Of a stretch of 37,645 nt of DNA, positions 34,939 through 37,645 are shown piece after piece. Source of the stretch: a virus. How positions within the stretch are numbered: position 1 is the stretch's first letter; each line of letters starts with the position of its first letter. Location of the stretch: positions 1-37,645 of IMG/VR virus record IMGVR_UViG_3300034061_001837. One strand, 5' to 3'. The translations under genes were made by a program, and so were the position numbers. The notes under the pieces were generated by a model. That model was not told where the DNA came from, made no database searches, and saw only the letters and a list, made by a program, of their open reading frames with translations.

Positions 34939-36366
34939 TTAAACAAAATCAAACCATATTGGCATAATGTATCTTGAGCCATTTGCTGGGCCAACATGGT
35001 ACCAATAATGAGGATTCCCAGGGAATAGAATTAGATCACCAGCCTTTGGCTTAAGGGATAGTCCTTGATTAAAAAATGACAAACCACCACCATCGTAGTC
35101 ATCATTCAAATAAACCCATCCTGCTAAATGGTTTGAGTCTTTATGACCCATATCATCTATTGGAATAGTTTGACTATTATTATGAACCCATTGAGCAAAA
35201 CGAGAATTTCTTGGTTTTAGTTTTACATTAAATTCTTTTTCTACGATAGACTGAATACCAGGGATATATCTTTCTGAATACCTGAGTGAATCGTAATATA
35301 ATAAAGACAGTGTAGGATTTCCAGAATCGTCTGGTTGCAAGGGACGATTATTACTTGTCTCTGTATTATTTATAAGTCCTATAATATGGTCACATTCTTC
35401 TTTGCTTAAATAATTATTAAATACTTTTACATTTCTAGGATCACTTCCGATATTATTAAAGTTTTGTACCGTTAGGTCAGAGTAACCTATTACATTTCCT
35501 TCAGGCACTACAATATCATTAAAGTTTTTTACCATATCTAGCAACTTGCTAATATCTTCTTGATCAGTATGAATCATAAAGTCATAAATGCCAAACTTCT
35601 CAGACAGGTTTCTTATTTGTGCAACAACATCGACTAACTTTCCTTTTATTAAGTGGTTTTGTTGTCTAACTGGTGCATTCTTGTCATACTTAACATGCTT
35701 TTCATCGTCTGGATGGGTAGTAATAAGTGGGTCAATAATGACTATTGGCTTTACCTTATCCAGATCAATCTTTTTAAACTGGTCCTTAAACAATAGGTTG
35801 TCATCAACATATATATATTCGCAATGTTTGTTTGCTATACCAATTGTTGTATCTGAAGAGCCAACAACTGCCATGTGGGTTTTGTGCTCATGGGCACTCA
35901 TTAAATTCATAAATTTGTCCATCCAAACTGCAGAGATGGCAACCCTTTTTGCAAGAGTGTCAATAAGTGAAGGGTCGTGCATATAGTGGTCTATAACTAT
36001 CTTCTCAGACTTGTCGTTTCCTTCATCACCCCATCTTCCAGAAACTAGGTTTACGCCAATTCTTCCAGGTGCAAACTTATTTAACGTGTCAACAATCTTA
36101 GCAGCATAGTCAGGACTTGTTCCATATGCTGGCAGGGCAATTGTCATAATCAGTTGATTTGTTTTTTGTAATGCTTCTTGTATAACTAATGAAAAATCAA
36201 TACCTCCTGGGCCATAGGGAAGTAAAACAGATTTAACGTTAGCACCATCTAGTTCTTGTGCCATAGAAAGAATTCCCTTAAGGTCTAGGTTCTCAATGCT
36301 ATCGTTTATCTGCCAGTGTCTTCTCCACATCCAGTGAAATGTTATAGGCTTATTGGTATTATCCAT
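34939..36366 (-). CDS. Luciferase-like flavin monooxygenase fused to a 2OG-Fe(II) oxygenase
   Basis: 475 residues in two unrelated oxygenase domains. Residues 1 to about 310 follow the TIM-barrel luciferase-like family near alkanesulfonate monooxygenase SsuD: FHWMWRRHW, a KSVLLPYGPGGIDFS strand-loop, LIMTIALPAYGTSPDYAAKI, and FAPGRIGVNLVSGRWGDEGN. Residues about 320-475 are a prolyl-hydroxylase-like domain with H408-x-D410 (GHKDSN), GWVYLNDDYDGGGLSFF, LKPKAGDLILFPG, H457 and R465. The frame is uninterrupted. Start overlaps the upstream small gene. The first domain would need reduced flavin, the second iron, 2OG and oxygen; two successive oxidations of one substrate is the simplest reading. 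Confidence 0.82.
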   Translation of the reverse strand: MDNTNKPITFHWMWRRHWQINDSIENLDLKGILSMAQELDGANVKSVLLPYGPGGIDFSLVIQEALQKTNQLIMTIALPAYGTSPDYAAKIVDTLNKFAPGRIGVNLVSGRWGDEGNDKSEKIVIDHYMHDPSLIDTLAKRVAISAVWMDKFMNLMSAHEHKTHMAVVGSSDTTIGIANKHCEYIYVDDNLLFKDQFKKIDLDKVKPIVIIDPLITTHPDDEKHVKYDKNAPVRQQNHLIKGKLVDVVAQIRNLSEKFGIYDFMIHTDQEDISKLLDMVKNFNDIVVPEGNVIGYSDLTVQNFNNIGSDPRNVKVFNNYLSKEECDHIIGLINNTETSNNRPLQPDDSGNPTLSLLYYDSLRYSERYIPGIQSIVEKEFNVKLKPRNSRFAQWVHNNSQTIPIDDMGHKDSNHLAGWVYLNDDYDGGGLSFFNQGLSLKPKAGDLILFPGNPHYWYHVGPANGSRYIMPIWFDFV

Positions 36367-36610
36367 TTTTTATTACTCTTCCCTTTGTTTTAAACCAAGA
36401 ACCTATCTTAGCCTTTGCAACTTTGCTTCTTAAAAGTTCTCCAAATGTTTCATGAGATACGTCTGATCCAAGATATTCTTGTCCTGTTTCAAGGTCAATC
36501 AACTTCCACTTACCTGGTGCTTTTGTATGCAAAATTAAATCAATTGGATAATCGTAATCATTGACCTCAGAACCATCTAGAAGTTTTCTTTTTTTCATGT
36601 CATCTGTCAT
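36359..36610 (-). CDS. Hypothetical protein (83 aa)
   Basis: Lies between two oxygenase genes: it starts one base after the first's stop and overlaps the fusion gene by eight bases. Basic at both ends, with a beta-rich middle (GKWKLIDLETGQEYLGSD). No family recognised. Conserved coupling would suggest a partner of the oxygenases. Confidence 0.58.
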   Translation of the reverse strand: MTDDMKKRKLLDGSEVNDYDYPIDLILHTKAPGKWKLIDLETGQEYLGSDVSHETFGELLRSKVAKAKIGSWFKTKGRVIKNG

Positions 36611-36611
36611 T

Positions 36612-37226
36612 TTAAACTACCGTAAACCAAATAGGCAGAGTGTATCTATCACCAGATAAAACCTCTTTAACTTCATGAGCGTAGTGCATATTCCCAGGGA
36701 ATACGACTAAGTCACCAGTCTTTGGCTTAATACAAACATCATGTGTTTCAAACTTAATCTCTCCACCCTCATAGTTATCATTTAAATAAATAATAATTGG
36801 TAAGTGGTTTTCTGTTACATATCCAAGGTCATCCACATGTGTGTTTAAGTAAGATCCAGTCTCCCAGTGAACAACGCCCAAGAATTCTTCTTTTTCTGCT
36901 ATCTCAATATCTTCTAAGTTGTATGCTTTTTTTATTTCATCTTTAACTCTGCCTATAAGATTGGACTTATCTGGCAGACCATCATACTTACGCATGTAGG
37001 TTAATGGCTCTCCATTAGGACCTTTTTGAGAAACAAAACGGTGAGAGTGTCTATCTTCTAGACCATCCATAAGATAAGATATTTCTTCTTGTGTTAAAAA
37101 ATTAGGAATAGTTATAATGTTTTCTGCAGAGTTTCCTAATTTATTTAAAAATTTGTGATATGACTCAGTTCTTTCGATTGAGTCAGGATTATTTCCTACT
37201 GGCTTGTTGTTGATGGCATATGACAT
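36612..37226 (-). CDS. 2OG-Fe(II) oxygenase, prolyl-hydroxylase-like
   Basis: 204 residues with H130-x-D132 (NTHVDDLG), IIIYLNDNYEGGEIKF, IKPKTGDLVVFPGNMHY, H184 (AHEV) and R194 (GDRYTLPIWF). It is the first gene of the operon with the flavin/2OG fusion and resembles the fusion's C-terminal half (same PGN-HY and R-Y-x-x-P-I-W-F ends). Leaderless start at 37226. Confidence 0.87.
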   Translation of the reverse strand: MSYAINNKPVGNNPDSIERTESYHKFLNKLGNSAENIITIPNFLTQEEISYLMDGLEDRHSHRFVSQKGPNGEPLTYMRKYDGLPDKSNLIGRVKDEIKKAYNLEDIEIAEKEEFLGVVHWETGSYLNTHVDDLGYVTENHLPIIIYLNDNYEGGEIKFETHDVCIKPKTGDLVVFPGNMHYAHEVKEVLSGDRYTLPIWFTVV

Positions 37227-37238
37227 ATAACTATTATA
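37227..37238 (-). promoter_or_regulatory. Leaderless promoter of the oxygenase operon
   Basis: Minus-strand GG-TATAAT (37233-37238), six bases, ATG 37226. Confidence 0.72.
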
Positions 37239-37241
37239 CCA

Positions 37242-37367
37242 TCAATCAGATATGCAGATATTACAGACAAATGGTTCGTCGCTTGTCTGAGGGTATAGTT
37301 CGTCGCATTGAGTACAGGCTATCCTGTAGGCCATAAATTTGCTATATGATGAATCCAGTTTATTCAC
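37242..37367 (-). CDS. Zinc-ribbon micro-protein (41 aa), GTG start
   Basis: Starts with GTG 37367 six bases after TAAAAT, an apparent leaderless GTG. An in-frame ATG is eleven codons in. Two cysteine pairs (C-x2-C at 18-21 and 35-38) form a zinc ribbon. Function unknown. Confidence 0.5.
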   Translation of the reverse strand: MNKLDSSYSKFMAYRIACTQCDELYPQTSDEPFVCNICISD

Positions 37368-37379
37368 GGATATATTTTA
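37368..37379 (-). promoter_or_regulatory. Possible leaderless promoter for a GTG start
   Basis: Minus-strand TAAAAT (37374-37379), six bases, GTG 37367. One mismatch to TATAAT. Confidence 0.4.
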
Positions 37380-37444
37380 TCATATACTCTTTAAAGTTCG
37401 GCGCAAAATAGAAGTTCTACACCTCCCTATGCCCTATACGGGCA

Positions 37445-37549
37445 CTATGGTTTACAATCCTTCATATGCTTGTATAGACTTTCGTGAGCAAAACCTTTTC
37501 TAAAATCCCACTCTTTCTTGCAGACAGGACAGACTATAGTTCTACTCAT
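37445..37549 (-). CDS. C2HC zinc-finger micro-protein (34 aa)
   Basis: ATG overlaps the end of the upstream ORF. VCPVCKKEWDF, then HESLYKHMKDC: a single classical C2-HC finger. Likely binds nucleic acid or protein. After its stop lies a TGCCC/GGGCA mini-hairpin. Confidence 0.55.
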   Translation of the reverse strand: MSRTIVCPVCKKEWDFRKGFAHESLYKHMKDCKP

Positions 37550-37634
37550 CTATCCCCTTTTCCCAGATTAATCCACATTTAGTACACATAATTCCTGGCT
37601 CTCGCATATACCAGGTATGGCTACATTTTTCCAT
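37542..37634 (-). CDS. Zinc micro-protein (30 aa)
   Basis: ATG near the right edge of the window. Contains CSH and MCTKCG, a minimal C-H/C-C zinc pattern. Its end overlaps the next ORF. Tentative because of its size. Confidence 0.42.
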   Translation of the reverse strand: MEKCSHTWYMREPGIMCTKCGLIWEKGIDE

Positions 37635-37645
37635 TTACTTCCAAA

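Noticed and set aside
35588-35986. Plus-strand frame of 132 codons inside the flavin/2OG fusion gene
   Set aside because: Antisense to a gene with clear domain motifs; no promoter or start signal.
741-37226. Oxygenases as DNA base hydroxylases (TET/JBP-like) for genome hypermodification
   Set aside because: The domains resemble prolyl hydroxylases and cupins, and no base-specific glucosyltransferase, base kinase or thymidylate-synthase-like partner is seen in the window.
1-37645. Integrated prophage with attachment sites
   Set aside because: No integrase, excisionase, attachment-site repeat or host flank is visible; the tRNAs are complete and surrounded by phage genes.

Overview
The window reads as one contiguous stretch of a tailed double-stranded DNA phage genome. 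It carries terminase small and large subunits, a RecA, a Cas4-like exonuclease, Holliday-junction-type nucleases, a CHAP endolysin, holin-like membrane proteins, four tRNA genes and dozens of tightly packed small ORFs with ATGA or TAATG overlaps. A WhiB regulator, DUF7455-type zinc proteins and a large set of leaderless promoters point to an actinobacterial host. The AT-rich base composition would suit a freshwater low-GC actinobacterium, but that last step is inference. Portal, major capsid and tail genes are not recognisable here and presumably lie outside.

Layout. 1-7.3 kb (+): recombination and packaging module (RecA C-terminus, resolvase-like nucleases, Cas4-like exonuclease, a GT60-like glycosyltransferase, DUF3310, TerS, TerL). 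7.3-13 kb (+): exported and envelope proteins. These are a Sec-secreted Ig-like/coiled-coil protein, a PA14 protein with a Pro-Glu repeat tract that appears to start at ATT, two small membrane proteins, a proteasome-beta/HslV-like Ntn hydrolase and a secreted subtilase, followed by tRNA-Asn. 13-24.5 kb (+): accessory metabolism and lysis. This holds several 2-oxoglutarate/Fe(II) oxygenases, a NodU/CmcH carbamoyltransferase, a CHAP endolysin, two DUF2061 membrane proteins, a DUF7455-like cluster with a tandem duplicate, a P-loop kinase/nucleotidylyltransferase fusion, a thermonuclease, a SLOG-like protein, WhiB and a second holin-like protein ending at a terminator. 24.5-28.6 kb: a minus-strand methyltransferase, then on plus two JmjC/cupin paralogues flanking Hsp20, two candidate structured RNAs and an HNH nuclease. 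28.6-37.6 kb (-): three SGNH-hydrolase paralogues, three tRNAs (Met, Gly, Arg), a HAD phosphatase, a run of micro-proteins, a sulfotransferase, and an operon made of a 2OG oxygenase, a small protein and a luciferase-like-monooxygenase/2OG-oxygenase fusion.

Two themes stand out. First, ten predicted non-haem Fe(II) oxygenases (eight 2OG/prolyl-hydroxylase type, two JmjC/cupin type) sit with a GT60-type (Skp1 hydroxyproline GlcNAc-transferase-like) glycosyltransferase, a carbamoyltransferase, a sulfotransferase, a methyltransferase and a virion-like protein with a long Pro-rich tract. A plausible but unproven reading is a phage-encoded system that hydroxylates and then decorates proteins or surface glycans. 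Second, the same promoter architecture recurs about seventeen times on both strands: a TATAAT-like -10 box placed, nearly always, exactly six bases before the start codon. This implies leaderless transcripts and fixes the true starts of many genes.
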